Shown: positions 23,317 to 32,469, counted from the stretch's first letter. The stretch is 64,000 bases of DNA from Oscillibacter valericigenes (GCF_016902445.1 NZ_JACSNX010000001.1:248001-312000), one strand, 5' to 3'. Numbers and translations are program-made. Notes: generated from the letters alone by a model not told the origin.

Positions 23317-26268
23317 ATGTCTGAATTGATGACCCCCATCCCCTTCCGGGAATTGATGACCTGGATCACCACTGAATATCAGCGGGACGGCACCGTCTTC
23401 GGCGTCCACAAGCCCTACAAGGCCGGTGTGAAAAAGCTCCCCATCTTCGGCGAGACCATCGAGACGCCCTTCGGCCCCGCCGCCGGCCCCAACACCCAGC
23501 TGGCCCAGAACATCATCGCCAGCTATTTCGCCGGCGCCCGGTTCTTTGAGCTGAAGACCGTCCAGAAGATGGACGGCGCCGACCTGGCCGCCTGCATCAA
23601 CCGCCCCTGCATCCTGGCGGAGGACGAGTGCTACAACTGCGAGTGGTCCACGGAGCTGTATGTCCAGCAGGCCTTTGAGGAGTACGTGAAGGCCTGGTGC
23701 GCCCTGAAGCTCATGGCGAAGGTCTACGGCCTGGGCGACCCCAACGGGTTCGTGTTCAACATGTCCGTGGGCTATGACCTGGCGGGCATCCAGGGCGAGA
23801 AGATCGACACCTTCTTAAACGGCATGGCGGACGCCTCCAAGACGCCCATCTTCCAGGAGTGCATCGCCGTTTTGAAGGAGTTCTTCCCCGGTGAGGCCGC
23901 CTATATCGACACCATCACCCCCCACGTCTCCGGGTCTGTCACGGTGTCCACCCTCCACGGCTGCCCGCCGGACGAGATCGAGCGGATCGCCAGCTACCTG
24001 CTGGAGAAGAAGCACCTGCACACCTTCGTCAAGTGCAACCCCACCATCCTGGGGTACGAGACCGCCCGGTCCATCCTGGACTCCATGGGCTACGACTATA
24101 TCGCCTTTGACGACCACCACTTCAAGGAGGACCTGCAGTACGCCGACGCGGTGCCCATGTTCCACCGGCTCCAGGCCCTGGCGGACCGGGAGGGCCTGGA
24201 ATTCGGCCTGAAGCTCTCCAATACCTTCCCGGTGGACGTGAAGGCCGGGGAACTGCCCAGCGCCGAGATGTACATGGCGGGCAAGTCCCTCTTCCCCCTG
24301 ACCACCACCATGGCCGCCATGATCTCCAAGGAGTTCGGCGGCAGGATGCGCCTCTCTTACGCCGGCGGCGCCGACGCCTTCAACGTGGATAAGCTGTTTT
24401 CCTGCGGCATCTGGCCCATCACCATGGCCACCACCGAGCTGAAGCCCGGCGGCTACCAGCGGTTCACCCAGATCGGCGACAAGCTGGACCAGCTGGACTT
24501 CAAGCCCTTCCAGGGCGTGGATGTGACCGCCATCGAGGCCCTGAGCCTGGCGGCCCGGTCCGACAAGTACCATGTGAAGGCCATCAAGCCCCTGCCCCGC
24601 CGGAAGCTGTATGACAAGGTCCCCCTGCTGGACTGCTTCACCGCCCCCTGCAAGGACGGCTGCCCCATCCATCAGGACATCCCGGAGTATATCGAGCTGT
24701 GCCGGAAGGGCGAGTACGCCTCCGCCCTGCGGCTCATCACCGAGAAGAACCCCCTGCCCTTCATCACCGGCACCATCTGCGCCCACAACTGCATGACGAA
24801 GTGCATGCGAAACTACTACGACGAGCCGGTGAACATCCGTGCCACCAAGCTGGTGGCGGCGGAGCGGGGCTATGACGATTATATTGCCAAGATCAAGGCC
24901 CCCGTCCCGGTGACCGACGGGAGGAAGGTGGCCGTCATCGGCGGCGGCCCCACCGGCATGGCCGCGGCCTACTTCGTGGGCCGGGCGGGCATCCCCGTCA
25001 CCATCTTCGAGCGGTCCGGCGTCCTGGGCGGCGTGGTCCGGCAGGTGATCCCCGCCTTCCGCATCAGTAACGACGCCATCGACCACGACGTGGCGCTGAT
25101 GTTCAAGATGGGCGTGGAGGTGAAGCTGAACACCGAGGCCCCCTCCGTGGCGGAGCTGAAGGCCCAGGGCTACACCCACATTTTCTTCGCCGTGGGCGCC
25201 TGGAAGGCCGGAAAGCTGGACATCCCCGGCAACGTGGTGCCGGTCATCGGCTGGCTGAAGGATATGAAGGCGGGCAAGGACGTCTCCCTGGGCCACGTGG
25301 CCGTGGTGGGCGGCGGCAACACCGCCATGGATGCCTCCCGGGCCGCCCTGCGGGCGGGGGCAAAATCCTCCACCCTGGTGTACCGCCGGACGAAGAAGTA
25401 TATGCCCGCCGACGCGGAGGAGCTGGAGATGGCCATCGCCGACGGCGTGGAGTTCCTGGAGCTGGTGGCCCCCGTGGAGCAGAAAGACGGCAAGCTGGTC
25501 TGTGAGAAGATGAAGCTGGGCGACCCGGACGAGAAGGGCCGCCGGAAGCCCGTCCCCACCGGCGAGATGGTGGAGATCCCCTGCGACACCGTGATCTCCG
25601 CCGTGGGTGAGAAGGTGGAGAGCGAGGTCTTCACTCAGAACGGCATCACTGTGGACGCCAAGGGCATCCCCGACTTCAAGACCAACCTGGAGGGCGTCTA
25701 TGCCGGCGGCGACGCCATGCGGGGCCCCGCCACCGTGGTGGAGGGCATCGCCGACGCCCAGTATTTCGCCAATGCCGTCATCGGCGAGGCCCACAAGTTC
25801 GCCATCCCCGGCAAGGCCGTGGCCACCCGGGAGGAGTCCATCGCCAAGAAGGGCATCCTCTGCGAGAGCGCCAAGTGCGAGGGGGATCGGTGCCTGACCT
25901 GCAACGTGGTGTGCCAGGTCTGCGCCGACGTCTGCCCCAACCGGGCCAACGTGGTCATCGAGCTGCCGGACGGCCGCCAGCAGATCCTCCATGTGGACCG
26001 GATGTGCAACGAGTGCGGCAACTGCGCCGTGTTCTGCCCCTATGACTCCGCCCCCTACCGGGACAAGTTCACCCTGTTCCTGACCCGGGAGGGCTTTGAC
26101 GAGAGCGTGCACAACTCCGGCTTCCTGCCCCTGGGCGGGAAGAAGGTGCTGGTGCGGCTGAATGGCAGGGTATTCGAGGCGGATCTGGACGCCAAGAACG
26201 ACCTGCCCGCCGACATCGAGGTGTTCATCTGGACCGTGCTGACCAAGTACGCCTATCTGATGGGATAA
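23317..26268 (+). CDS. ygfK: YgfK-type multidomain oxidoreductase (putative selenate reductase subunit)
   Basis: 983 aa; GAGGAGG ribosome site before the ATG. Residues 1-430 form a dihydroorotate/dihydropyrimidine-dehydrogenase-like TIM barrel (ETPFGPAAGPNTQLAQN, TVSTLHGCPPDEIE, AGGADAFNV). A Cys-rich linker (CFTAPCKDGCPIHQDIPEYI, about 445) leads to a GltD-like flavin/NAD(P)H domain with two Rossmann motifs (VIGGGPTGMAAAY, about 540; VVGGGNTAMDAS, about 665). The C-terminus carries two [4Fe-4S] clusters (CLTCNVVCQVCADVCP and CNECGNCAVFCP). YgfK is required for anaerobic uric-acid use in E. coli and was earlier called a selenate reductase subunit. It probably moves electrons in reductive purine breakdown with SsnA. 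Confidence 0.93.
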   Translation: MSELMTPIPFRELMTWITTEYQRDGTVFGVHKPYKAGVKKLPIFGETIETPFGPAAGPNTQLAQNIIASYFAGARFFELKTVQKMDGADLAACINRPCILAEDECYNCEWSTELYVQQAFEEYVKAWCALKLMAKVYGLGDPNGFVFNMSVGYDLAGIQGEKIDTFLNGMADASKTPIFQECIAVLKEFFPGEAAYIDTITPHVSGSVTVSTLHGCPPDEIERIASYLLEKKHLHTFVKCNPTILGYETARSILDSMGYDYIAFDDHHFKEDLQYADAVPMFHRLQALADREGLEFGLKLSNTFPVDVKAGELPSAEMYMAGKSLFPLTTTMAAMISKEFGGRMRLSYAGGADAFNVDKLFSCGIWPITMATTELKPGGYQRFTQIGDKLDQLDFKPFQGVDVTAIEALSLAARSDKYHVKAIKPLPRRKLYDKVPLLDCFTAPCKDGCPIHQDIPEYIELCRKGEYASALRLITEKNPLPFITGTICAHNCMTKCMRNYYDEPVNIRATKLVAAERGYDDYIAKIKAPVPVTDGRKVAVIGGGPTGMAAAYFVGRAGIPVTIFERSGVLGGVVRQVIPAFRISNDAIDHDVALMFKMGVEVKLNTEAPSVAELKAQGYTHIFFAVGAWKAGKLDIPGNVVPVIGWLKDMKAGKDVSLGHVAVVGGGNTAMDASRAALRAGAKSSTLVYRRTKKYMPADAEELEMAIADGVEFLELVAPVEQKDGKLVCEKMKLGDPDEKGRRKPVPTGEMVEIPCDTVISAVGEKVESEVFTQNGITVDAKGIPDFKTNLEGVYAGGDAMRGPATVVEGIADAQYFANAVIGEAHKFAIPGKAVATREESIAKKGILCESAKCEGDRCLTCNVVCQVCADVCPNRANVVIELPDGRQQILHVDRMCNECGNCAVFCPYDSAPYRDKFTLFLTREGFDESVHNSGFLPLGGKKVLVRLNGRVFEADLDAKNDLPADIEVFIWTVLTKYAYLMG

Positions 26269-26281
26269 CTGGAACAAACAC

Positions 26282-26317
26282 AAAAGCAGGAGGCCGGGAG
26301 ACCGGCCTCCTGCTTTT
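26282..26317. terminator. Bidirectional terminator between ygfK and the XRE gene
   Basis: A 16-bp perfect stem (AAAAGCAGGAGGCCGG with its complement) around GAGA, with an A-run on the left and TTTTT on the right, so it can end both converging transcripts. Confidence 0.92.
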
Positions 26318-26322
26318 TCTGT

Positions 26323-27210
26323 TCAGCTCTTCCGCCCGCCGGGCCGCCATCCGGTCATCACGCCCACGCAGAGGAAATACACCCCGATGTGGAGCACCAG
26401 CGCCGCCAGGCCGAAGCCCGCCTCCGCCGTCAGCAGGAGGATCACCCCCTGGGCGGCGGTGTAGAGCAGGGTAAGCAGCCGCTCCTGCCGCCGGCGGGCC
26501 TCGTCCGGTTCCCCGCCCAGCCGCCAAAACTGCCGCGCCGTGCACCAGACAGCCGCCGCCAGGAAGAGGGCCAGCAGGGGCAGATCCCGCATTTTGCCCT
26601 GCTGGACGTACCAGGCGGTCTGCCCAACGCCGTACAGGGCTACCGCTATGCCCGCGGCGTACCAGGGGGAGAAGCGGGAATTTTTCTGATTCCCCTTCCG
26701 GATAGACGGCTGGGCCAGCAGCCAGAGCCCCGCCAGGCCCACCGCCGCCCACAGGGCGAAGAGCCACTCCACGCCGTGCATCTTCAAAAAGCCGGTGAGA
26801 CCGGTGTAGACATGGACCCACTCCACCCCCACAGGGGCCTCGGAGACCACCGCCGGAAAGACGGCGCTCAAGATCCCCATGGCTACCAGACCCAGAACTC
26901 CCGCGCCGGTGACGATGCCGCCGGCGATATACCAGGGCCGGTCTCTGTGCGTGGCAGGGGCCGCTGCCCCTTGAACCGCCGTCTCCGGGACGCGGGCCTG
27001 GTCCTCCCAGCCCCGGGCATCGTCCAGCAGCCACTCCACATTGACGGAAAACAGCTTTGCGCAGGGCAGCAGCTTGGCCGCGTCCGGCAGGGCCGCGCTC
27101 TGCTCCCAGCGGCTCACCGCCTGACGGGATACCCCCAGCCGTTCCGCCAGGGCCTCCTGACTCAGCCCCTCCCGCTTCCGCAGGCGGGTCAGCTTCTCTC
27201 CAAAGGTCAC
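26323..27210 (-). CDS. XRE-family regulator with C-terminal membrane domain
   Basis: 295 aa from the GTG at 27210 (GGAGGAAGG site); longer frames upstream are not preceded by one. Residues 1-60 are a Cro/C1-type helix-turn-helix (EKLTRLRKREGLSQEALAERLGVSRQAVSRWEQ). After a linker come about seven hydrophobic segments (for example YIAGGIVTGAGVLGLVAMGI, LLALFLAAAVWCTARQFW, FGLAALVLHIGVYFLCVGV). Proteins of this type are membrane-bound regulators whose signal is unknown. It is divergent from the ECF sigma gene at 27393. Confidence 0.82.
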   Translation of the reverse strand: MTFGEKLTRLRKREGLSQEALAERLGVSRQAVSRWEQSAALPDAAKLLPCAKLFSVNVEWLLDDARGWEDQARVPETAVQGAAAPATHRDRPWYIAGGIVTGAGVLGLVAMGILSAVFPAVVSEAPVGVEWVHVYTGLTGFLKMHGVEWLFALWAAVGLAGLWLLAQPSIRKGNQKNSRFSPWYAAGIAVALYGVGQTAWYVQQGKMRDLPLLALFLAAAVWCTARQFWRLGGEPDEARRRQERLLTLLYTAAQGVILLLTAEAGFGLAALVLHIGVYFLCVGVMTGWRPGGRKS

Positions 27211-27392
27211 AGTCCTTCCTCCTCCAGTCTTTCGCACTGGCATCATCATATCAGACGCCGCCGGGAAAATCCACCACGGCCGCCGGACACCGCCGCAACC
27301 AAACGCAACATTTCCCCCAAAGTAAATTTTTCTGCTCTTTTTGCAGCAATTCCGCCCCCTGCCGGGTATTCTTGACAGAAGGATGTGATCAC

Positions 27393-27851
27393 ATGCCCGA
27401 CACCGCCGAAGCCGTGGCGCAATACGGCTCCGCAGTCTACCGGCTGGCCTACGCCATGACCCGCTCCCGCAGCGACGCCGACGACGTGTTCCAGGAGGTC
27501 TTTCTCCGGCTCCACCACTCCGCCCCGGACTTTTTGAACGAGGCACACCGGCGGGCCTGGCTCCTGCGGGTGACGGCCAACTGCGCCAAAAGCCTGCTGG
27601 CCTCCCCCTGGCGGAGGCGGACCCTCCCGCTGGAGGATGTCTACGCCTACACGGACCCGGATGCGTCCGCCGTGGACGAGGCCATGGCCCAGCTGCCCGG
27701 CAAATACCGGGCCGTTGTCCACCTGTTTTACTACGAGGGCTACCAGACGGAGGAGATCGCCCGGCTCCTGGGCCGGTCTCCCTCCACTGTCCGGGCCCAG
27801 CTGACCCGGGCCCGGCAGAGACTGCGGGAACTGCTGAAGGAGGACCTATGA
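27393..27851 (+). CDS. ECF-type RNA polymerase sigma factor
   Basis: 152 aa. Region 2 (YRLAYAMTRSRSDADDVFQEVFLRL, about 18-42) and region 4 (LPGKYRAVVHLFYYEGYQTEEIARLLGRSPSTVRAQLTRARQRL, about 100-145) are complete. ECF sigma factors redirect RNA polymerase to a small stress regulon, usually held back by an anti-sigma encoded next to them. The stop overlaps the next ATG by 4 nt (27848-27851), so the following protein is the probable partner. Confidence 0.92.
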   Translation: MPDTAEAVAQYGSAVYRLAYAMTRSRSDADDVFQEVFLRLHHSAPDFLNEAHRRAWLLRVTANCAKSLLASPWRRRTLPLEDVYAYTDPDASAVDEAMAQLPGKYRAVVHLFYYEGYQTEEIARLLGRSPSTVRAQLTRARQRLRELLKEDL

Positions 27852-28837
27852 ACTTTTCAGAGACCTACCGCCGGATGAACGAGCCCGTCGCCCCGTCTCC
27901 GGACCTGATCCGCAAGACCCTGGCCCCGGCCAGGCGCCGCCGCTTTCCCAGGCGGCTGATCGCCATCGCCGTCGCGGCCGCCGTGCTGCTGGCCACCCCT
28001 GCCCTGGCGGTCCGGTCGGAGATGGGCTATTATGTTCTGTACCAGATCTCCCCCGCTGTCGCCCAGCTGTTCCAACCGGTGCGGATGTCCTGCACCGACA
28101 GCGGCGTCACCATGGAGGTGGCGGCCGTCCGGGTGGAGGGGGACACCGCCCAGGCGTATATCACCCTCTCCGGCGGCCCTGTGGACGCCGCCACGGACCT
28201 GTTCGACAGCTATTCCTTCCACCTGCCTTTTGATCAGTCCAGCCACTGCGAGCGTGTCGCCTGGGACGAGGCCGCCGGCGCCGTCACGTTCCTCTGCACC
28301 GTGCAGACCCTGGACGGCTCCCCCATCCCCACCGGCGGCAAGATGACCTTCTCCGTCCGCCAGCTGCTGACGGGCAAGCAGGCGCTGGAGGGCGTCGCCG
28401 TGGACCTGGATCTGGCGGACTATGCCGGAGAGGCAGAAACCGCCCAGGGCTATTCCAGCAGCAGCGGAGCGGACGGGATCCCAATGCTGCTGCCGGGGGA
28501 GGTCCTGGCAGAGCCGGCGGAGGGCATCGCCGTCACCGCCGCCGGATACGTGGACGGCTCGTTCCACGTGCAGGCCCGCCTGGGGGATATCCACCGCACG
28601 GACAACCACTGCAGGCTCTGGCTGGAGGACGCGGCAGGCGCAGAGGCGGGCACGGGCCACGGCGTCTATTTCCGCAGCGACACCGCCGTACCCGGTGACG
28701 ACGTCTATGAGGATTTCCTCTTTGACGTGCCGCCGGAGGACCTGGCGGGCTATACCCTCCACGGCGACTTCTACACCGCCACCACGCTGACGGAGGGTCT
28801 GTGGCAGGTGACCTTTCCCCTGGAGAACACCCGTTGA
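27848..28837 (+). CDS. Probable membrane anti-sigma partner (DUF4179-like)
   Basis: 329 aa. A short cytoplasmic N-terminus (MNFSETYRRMNEPVAPSPDL, then Arg-rich) precedes one membrane helix (LIAIAVAAAVLLATPALAV, about 38-56) and a large beta-rich extracellular domain (SPAVAQLFQPVRMSCTDSGVTMEVAAVRVEGDTA is typical of DUF4179-like proteins). The layout and the 4-nt overlap with the sigma gene suggest that it holds the sigma factor and releases it on an external signal. The N-terminus is short for a classical ZAS domain and lacks its Cys/His residues. Confidence 0.72.
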   Translation: MNFSETYRRMNEPVAPSPDLIRKTLAPARRRRFPRRLIAIAVAAAVLLATPALAVRSEMGYYVLYQISPAVAQLFQPVRMSCTDSGVTMEVAAVRVEGDTAQAYITLSGGPVDAATDLFDSYSFHLPFDQSSHCERVAWDEAAGAVTFLCTVQTLDGSPIPTGGKMTFSVRQLLTGKQALEGVAVDLDLADYAGEAETAQGYSSSSGADGIPMLLPGEVLAEPAEGIAVTAAGYVDGSFHVQARLGDIHRTDNHCRLWLEDAAGAEAGTGHGVYFRSDTAVPGDDVYEDFLFDVPPEDLAGYTLHGDFYTATTLTEGLWQVTFPLENTR

Positions 28838-28851
28838 GGATTCTTCACAAG

Positions 28852-28890
28852 CGGCACCCGGGAAAATTCCCGGGTGCCGTTCATTTCCTC
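28852..28890 (+). terminator. Terminator after the sigma operon
   Basis: CGGCACCCGGGAA and TTCCCGGGTGCCG form a 13-bp stem with a tiny loop, followed by TTCATTTCCTC. Confidence 0.75.
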
Positions 28891-28918
28891 TTGTCATTTT
28901 CTGGAATCATGCTATGAT
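28891..28918 (+). promoter_or_regulatory. Promoter of the moxR-VWA operon
   Basis: -35 TTGTCA (28891-28896), 16-nt spacer, extended -10 TGCTATGAT (28910-28918). The ATG of the ATPase gene is 31 nt downstream with a GGGAGG site. Confidence 0.75.
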
Positions 28919-28948
28919 AGAGGCAGCAAGGTTTGGGAGGTTCACCAT

Positions 28949-29872
28949 ATGTTGGACATGCTGGAATTCCTGCGGGATGAGGGCGTCAGCCCGGACATCC
29001 TGGCGGAGGTCAAAAAGTTTTGCGACACCTATCCGGAGGCGGACCCGGTCCTGCGGCGCCGGATCCCGGACCCCCGGTATCTCTATTACGGAAAGGACAT
29101 CTGGGAGGAGGCCATCACCGCCATCCTCTGCGGGGAGAACCTGCTGCTGGTGGGTCCCAAGGCCACCGGCAAAAACGTGCTGGCGGAAAATCTGGCCACC
29201 CTGTTCGGCCGCCCCAGCTGGAACGTGTCCTTCTACATCAACACGGACGCCGCCACCCTGCTGGGCACGGACACCTTTGAAAACGGCGCCGTGACACTGC
29301 GCAAGGGCCCCATCTACCAGTGCGCGGAGGTGGGCGGCTTCGGCGTGCTGGACGAGATCAACATGGCCAAGAACGAGTCTCTGGCGGTGCTCCATGCCAC
29401 GCTGGACTTCCGCCGGTCCATCGACATGCCCGGCTACGAGCGGATCCCCCTCCACGACGCCACCCGCTTCATCGCCACCATGAACTACGGCTACGCCGGC
29501 ACCCGGGAGCTGAATGAGGCCCTGGCCTCCCGCTTCGTTGTGATCGACATGCCCTCCATCACCACTGAGGGACTGATGAAGCTGCTGAAGCGGGAGTTCC
29601 CCGCCCTGAAGGATGCCTATGCCGAGCAGTTCGCCGGACTGTTCCAGGATATTCAGAAGAAGTGCGACGGCGGAGAACTGTCCACCAAGCCCCTGGACCT
29701 GCGGGGCCTGCTGGCCGCCGTGCGGCTGATGCGCACAGGGCTGGAGGGCAACCGGGCATTGGACCTGGGCCTGGTGAACAAGTCCTTCGACGACTTTGAG
29801 CGGCAGCTGGTCCGGGACGTCATCCGCACCCGTCTGCCGGAGGAGCTCCACCTGGGGGATGTGTTTGACTGA
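28949..29872 (+). CDS. MoxR-type AAA+ ATPase
   Basis: 307 aa. AAA_5/MoxR module with Walker A written GPKATGKN (about 68-75), where Asn replaces the usual Thr/Ser, Walker B GFGVLDEIN (about 130-138), sensor 1 FIATMNYGYAGTRELNEAL and an arginine-finger region LASRFVVIDMPS. MoxR ATPases work as chaperones that load metals or remodel complexes together with VWA proteins. The TGATG overlap with the VWA gene at 29872 ties the two together. Whether the Asn lowers ATP hydrolysis is unknown; Mg2+ coordination normally uses the Thr/Ser hydroxyl. Confidence 0.88.
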   Translation: MLDMLEFLRDEGVSPDILAEVKKFCDTYPEADPVLRRRIPDPRYLYYGKDIWEEAITAILCGENLLLVGPKATGKNVLAENLATLFGRPSWNVSFYINTDAATLLGTDTFENGAVTLRKGPIYQCAEVGGFGVLDEINMAKNESLAVLHATLDFRRSIDMPGYERIPLHDATRFIATMNYGYAGTRELNEALASRFVVIDMPSITTEGLMKLLKREFPALKDAYAEQFAGLFQDIQKKCDGGELSTKPLDLRGLLAAVRLMRTGLEGNRALDLGLVNKSFDDFERQLVRDVIRTRLPEELHLGDVFD

Positions 29873-31596
29873 TGGAGATCCTGGACAGTGAGAAGCGGCG
29901 GGCCCGGAACCTGATCTGGAACGCCGCCGCCGACTACTCCTTCGAGCCGGATTTCAAGGCCTATGACGAGGACGGCCGGGCGGACCTGTACTGGAACAGC
30001 ATCATCGGCGCCGTGCGGAAAAACTACGGGGCGGAGACCATCGAGGGGCTCTTTGAAGCCCTCCATGGCTGCGCCCGGGAGCAGTTGTTCGAGCAGCTGC
30101 TGTGGCTGGGATTGGAGAACGCCGTCTACCAGCGGGAGGCCCCCCACCGGCCGGCGCTGCCCTCCCTGCGGCGGAGCTATGCCCGCCGGGCCGTGGCCCT
30201 GGACCAGAACGCCGACCCCTCGGATCTGCTGGCCGTTCTGGAAAACGCCCACTTCCGCCGGGCTCTCGGCCAGCCGGATCCGGCCATGCTGCCCCGGGAT
30301 CGCAGGATGCTGGACGAGCTGGAGTTCTCCGGGGATCTGGACGGTCCTGCCATTGCCGCCCGGGCCCTGGACTTTCTCCACACCTACTTTCATTTTACCC
30401 CCGGCGAGACCCAGGCCCAGGAGGCGGAGGCGAAAAAACGGCACCGTCCCCTCTTTGCCTTCCGCCGCCGGTCAGAGGCGGACCTGCTGCCCTCTGTCCG
30501 GGCCTTCGGCCACGGCTTCGGCGAGCATCTGGTGAAGGGCCAGGGCGGCGGTCCGGATGCCATGCCGGTCCAGCGGCGGCTGACGGACTACAACCTGGCC
30601 CAAACGGAGGCGGCCCTGCGCAAGTACATGCGGGCCTATTTCGGTGCGCCCCTCTACAGCCAGCAGGAACTGGCCGGCCTGGAGCAGGAGCTGTGTGTGG
30701 ACGAGCACCGGGGCTGCCACCTCTACTACGCCACCGGGGACGACACCCACGAGAAGCTCAAGGGCTATGTGGCCGCCCAGCGGCGCAACGCTCTGAGGCA
30801 GATGGAGCTGAATCGGCAGGCCTACGAGGCGGACGCCACCCGCCACCGCACCAGCATCCGCCGCCTCACCGCCCGCATCCGCAACGCCATGCTGGCCTAT
30901 CTCCAGCCCACGCCGGTCCGGGCCGCTTCCGGCGCTCTGGACGCCGGCAGGATCTGGCGGGGCGTGTATCTGGACGACGACAAGGTGTTCACCCGCATCC
31001 TCCAGTCGGACCCCGGGGAATTGTCGGTGGACATCCTGCTGGACGCCTCCAGTTCCCAGATCGACCGGCAGGCGGTGGTGGCCGCCCAGGGCTACATGAT
31101 CGCCGAGAGCCTGACCCGCTGCCATATCCCGGTGCGGGTGTCCTCCTTCTGCTCTCTCAGCGGCTACACGGTGGTGACCCGCTACCGGGACTACTTTGAG
31201 ACCGACAAAAATGAGCGGATCTTCAATTACTTCACCACCGGCTGCAACCGGGACGGGCTGGCCGTCCGGGCGCTGGCCCGGGGACTGGAGGACTCCCCCA
31301 GCGAGCACAAGCTGGTGATCCTGCTCTCCGACGTGAAGCCCAACGACGTGATCCAGATGAATCACGGCGGTTCCTTTGTGGACTATGCCGGGGACAACGG
31401 CATCCAGAACACCGCCATGGAGATCCGGGCCCTGACCTACAAGGGCATCCAGGTCATGTGCGTGTTCACCGGGAAGGACGACGACCTGCCTGCCGCCCAC
31501 ACCATCTACGGCCGGAACTTCGCCCGCATCCGCTCACTGGACCAGTTCGCGGACACCGTGGGCGCCCTCATCCAAAATCAGATCCGCAGCCTGTAG
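29872..31596 (+). CDS. VWA-domain (CoxE-like) partner of the MoxR ATPase
   Basis: 574 aa, starting inside the MoxR stop codon. The N-terminal 370 residues are helical and charged and not recognised. From about 375 there is a von Willebrand A domain with the metal site DASSS (ILLDASSSQIDRQ) and LVILLSDVKPND further on. Such proteins bind a target through the metal site while the MoxR partner supplies ATP-driven remodelling. No substrate operon (for example CO dehydrogenase or methanol oxidation) lies next to it, so the target is unknown. Confidence 0.82.
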   Translation: MEILDSEKRRARNLIWNAAADYSFEPDFKAYDEDGRADLYWNSIIGAVRKNYGAETIEGLFEALHGCAREQLFEQLLWLGLENAVYQREAPHRPALPSLRRSYARRAVALDQNADPSDLLAVLENAHFRRALGQPDPAMLPRDRRMLDELEFSGDLDGPAIAARALDFLHTYFHFTPGETQAQEAEAKKRHRPLFAFRRRSEADLLPSVRAFGHGFGEHLVKGQGGGPDAMPVQRRLTDYNLAQTEAALRKYMRAYFGAPLYSQQELAGLEQELCVDEHRGCHLYYATGDDTHEKLKGYVAAQRRNALRQMELNRQAYEADATRHRTSIRRLTARIRNAMLAYLQPTPVRAASGALDAGRIWRGVYLDDDKVFTRILQSDPGELSVDILLDASSSQIDRQAVVAAQGYMIAESLTRCHIPVRVSSFCSLSGYTVVTRYRDYFETDKNERIFNYFTTGCNRDGLAVRALARGLEDSPSEHKLVILLSDVKPNDVIQMNHGGSFVDYAGDNGIQNTAMEIRALTYKGIQVMCVFTGKDDDLPAAHTIYGRNFARIRSLDQFADTVGALIQNQIRSL

Positions 31597-31609
31597 CTGC
31601 ACATTCCGC

Positions 31610-31640
31610 ACGGGGCGGGGACGTTCTGTCCCCGCCCCGT
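31610..31640 (+). terminator. Terminator of the moxR-VWA operon
   Basis: A 13-bp GC-rich stem (ACGGGGCGGGGAC and its complement) around GTTCT, starting 14 nt after the stop; a weak T-rich stretch follows at 31648-31655. Confidence 0.75.
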
Positions 31641-31711
31641 GTCTGCTCCCTTTTCAAGGAAAGTAGTGATTTGGCGGAAAATTGAAAACCATTGGGGAAA
31701 ATAGACAAAAC

Positions 31712-31743
31712 GGGTATGCCCTCCGGACGGGGCATACCCTTTT
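31712..31743. terminator. Hairpin at the 3' side of the 31768 gene
   Basis: GGGTATGCCC and GGGCATACCC, 10 bp, with TTTT to the right and, on the minus strand, GTTTTGTC. Probably the terminator of the minus-strand gene and usable in both directions. Confidence 0.65.
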
Positions 31744-31767
31744 AAGCGATGTCCGGTTGTGAGTTGG

Positions 31768-32319
31768 TCAGCCTTCCCACTCCGCCCTGTGGGCCTCCCA
31801 CCACGCCGGAAACGCCGGGTCCTTCGGGGAGAGGGTGGGGGTGATATGTCTGCTAATCCTGGTTGTGTCATTCCGTTCTTTGCTGAATGGGATGTTGATG
31901 GGCAATTCAGATGTTGCTCCCAAATATAATAATTTTAGGATATGCGCCTGCTCTCGTGTCCAGTTATTCCCCAAATATGTTTTGGAAAAACTTTCTATTG
32001 ATTGATCTACCGTAGAATGTGTCCCTGCATGAACAGAATAAAGTTGGCCATAGAGATATTCTATATTCCGTTTGTTTTTGAGCAACAAATCTTTATCAAA
32101 ATGAATGGGAACATCTTCATTTCCACCATATCCCATATTGATTAGAAACAACTGTGATCTGGCAATCGACATTGTATCCTTTTTTGCCAAGCACCGATTG
32201 AAGATGGCCTGGACATTGATTTCGTCCAGTTCCAGCGGCGCAAACTTTCCGGCTGTTTCTGCTTTCACTTGTTTTGCCGCATTTGCAAACAAACCCAAAA
32301 CACAAGCCCCCTGTCGCAC
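31768..32319 (-). CDS. Hypothetical protein, probably 5'-truncated
   Basis: 183 aa from a GTG at 32319 with no ribosome site. The same frame is open upstream and reads QTFGAGTVRQGACVLGLFANAAKQV as continuous protein-like sequence, but TGA and TAG stop it at about 32351-32356. This suggests that the present ORF is the remaining part of a longer protein. It is less GC-rich than its neighbours. The product ends in a Trp-rich tail (PAFPAWWEAHRAEWEG). No family was recognised. A TTGCAA/TATGAT promoter-like pair overlaps those stops, so it could still be expressed. Confidence 0.45.
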   Translation of the reverse strand: MRQGACVLGLFANAAKQVKAETAGKFAPLELDEINVQAIFNRCLAKKDTMSIARSQLFLINMGYGGNEDVPIHFDKDLLLKNKRNIEYLYGQLYSVHAGTHSTVDQSIESFSKTYLGNNWTREQAHILKLLYLGATSELPINIPFSKERNDTTRISRHITPTLSPKDPAFPAWWEAHRAEWEG

Positions 32320-32351
32320 CGTTCCGGCGCCAAATGTTTGCTGTTTTCCCT

Positions 32352-32380
32352 ATCATACAATACCGGCCTGCCCTTTGCAA
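32352..32380 (-). promoter_or_regulatory. Promoter-like pair before the 31768 gene
   Basis: Minus strand: TTGCAA (32380-32375), 17 nt, TATGAT (32357-32352). The predicted start leaves only about 25 nt before the GTG. Confidence 0.45.
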
Positions 32381-32469
32381 GGCCGGCGGCGGGGATTTTC
32401 CCGGTTTCGGCAAGCCGACGGCGTTCGGGCCATCACTCCTGATCTTGAAAAGGGACCGTGTCCGCTCTC

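Noticed and set aside
22576..23409. Open frames within the ssnA-ygfK spacer
   Set aside because: Arg/Pro-rich products without family resemblance, and they run across inverted repeats; explained by GC bias in a non-coding element.
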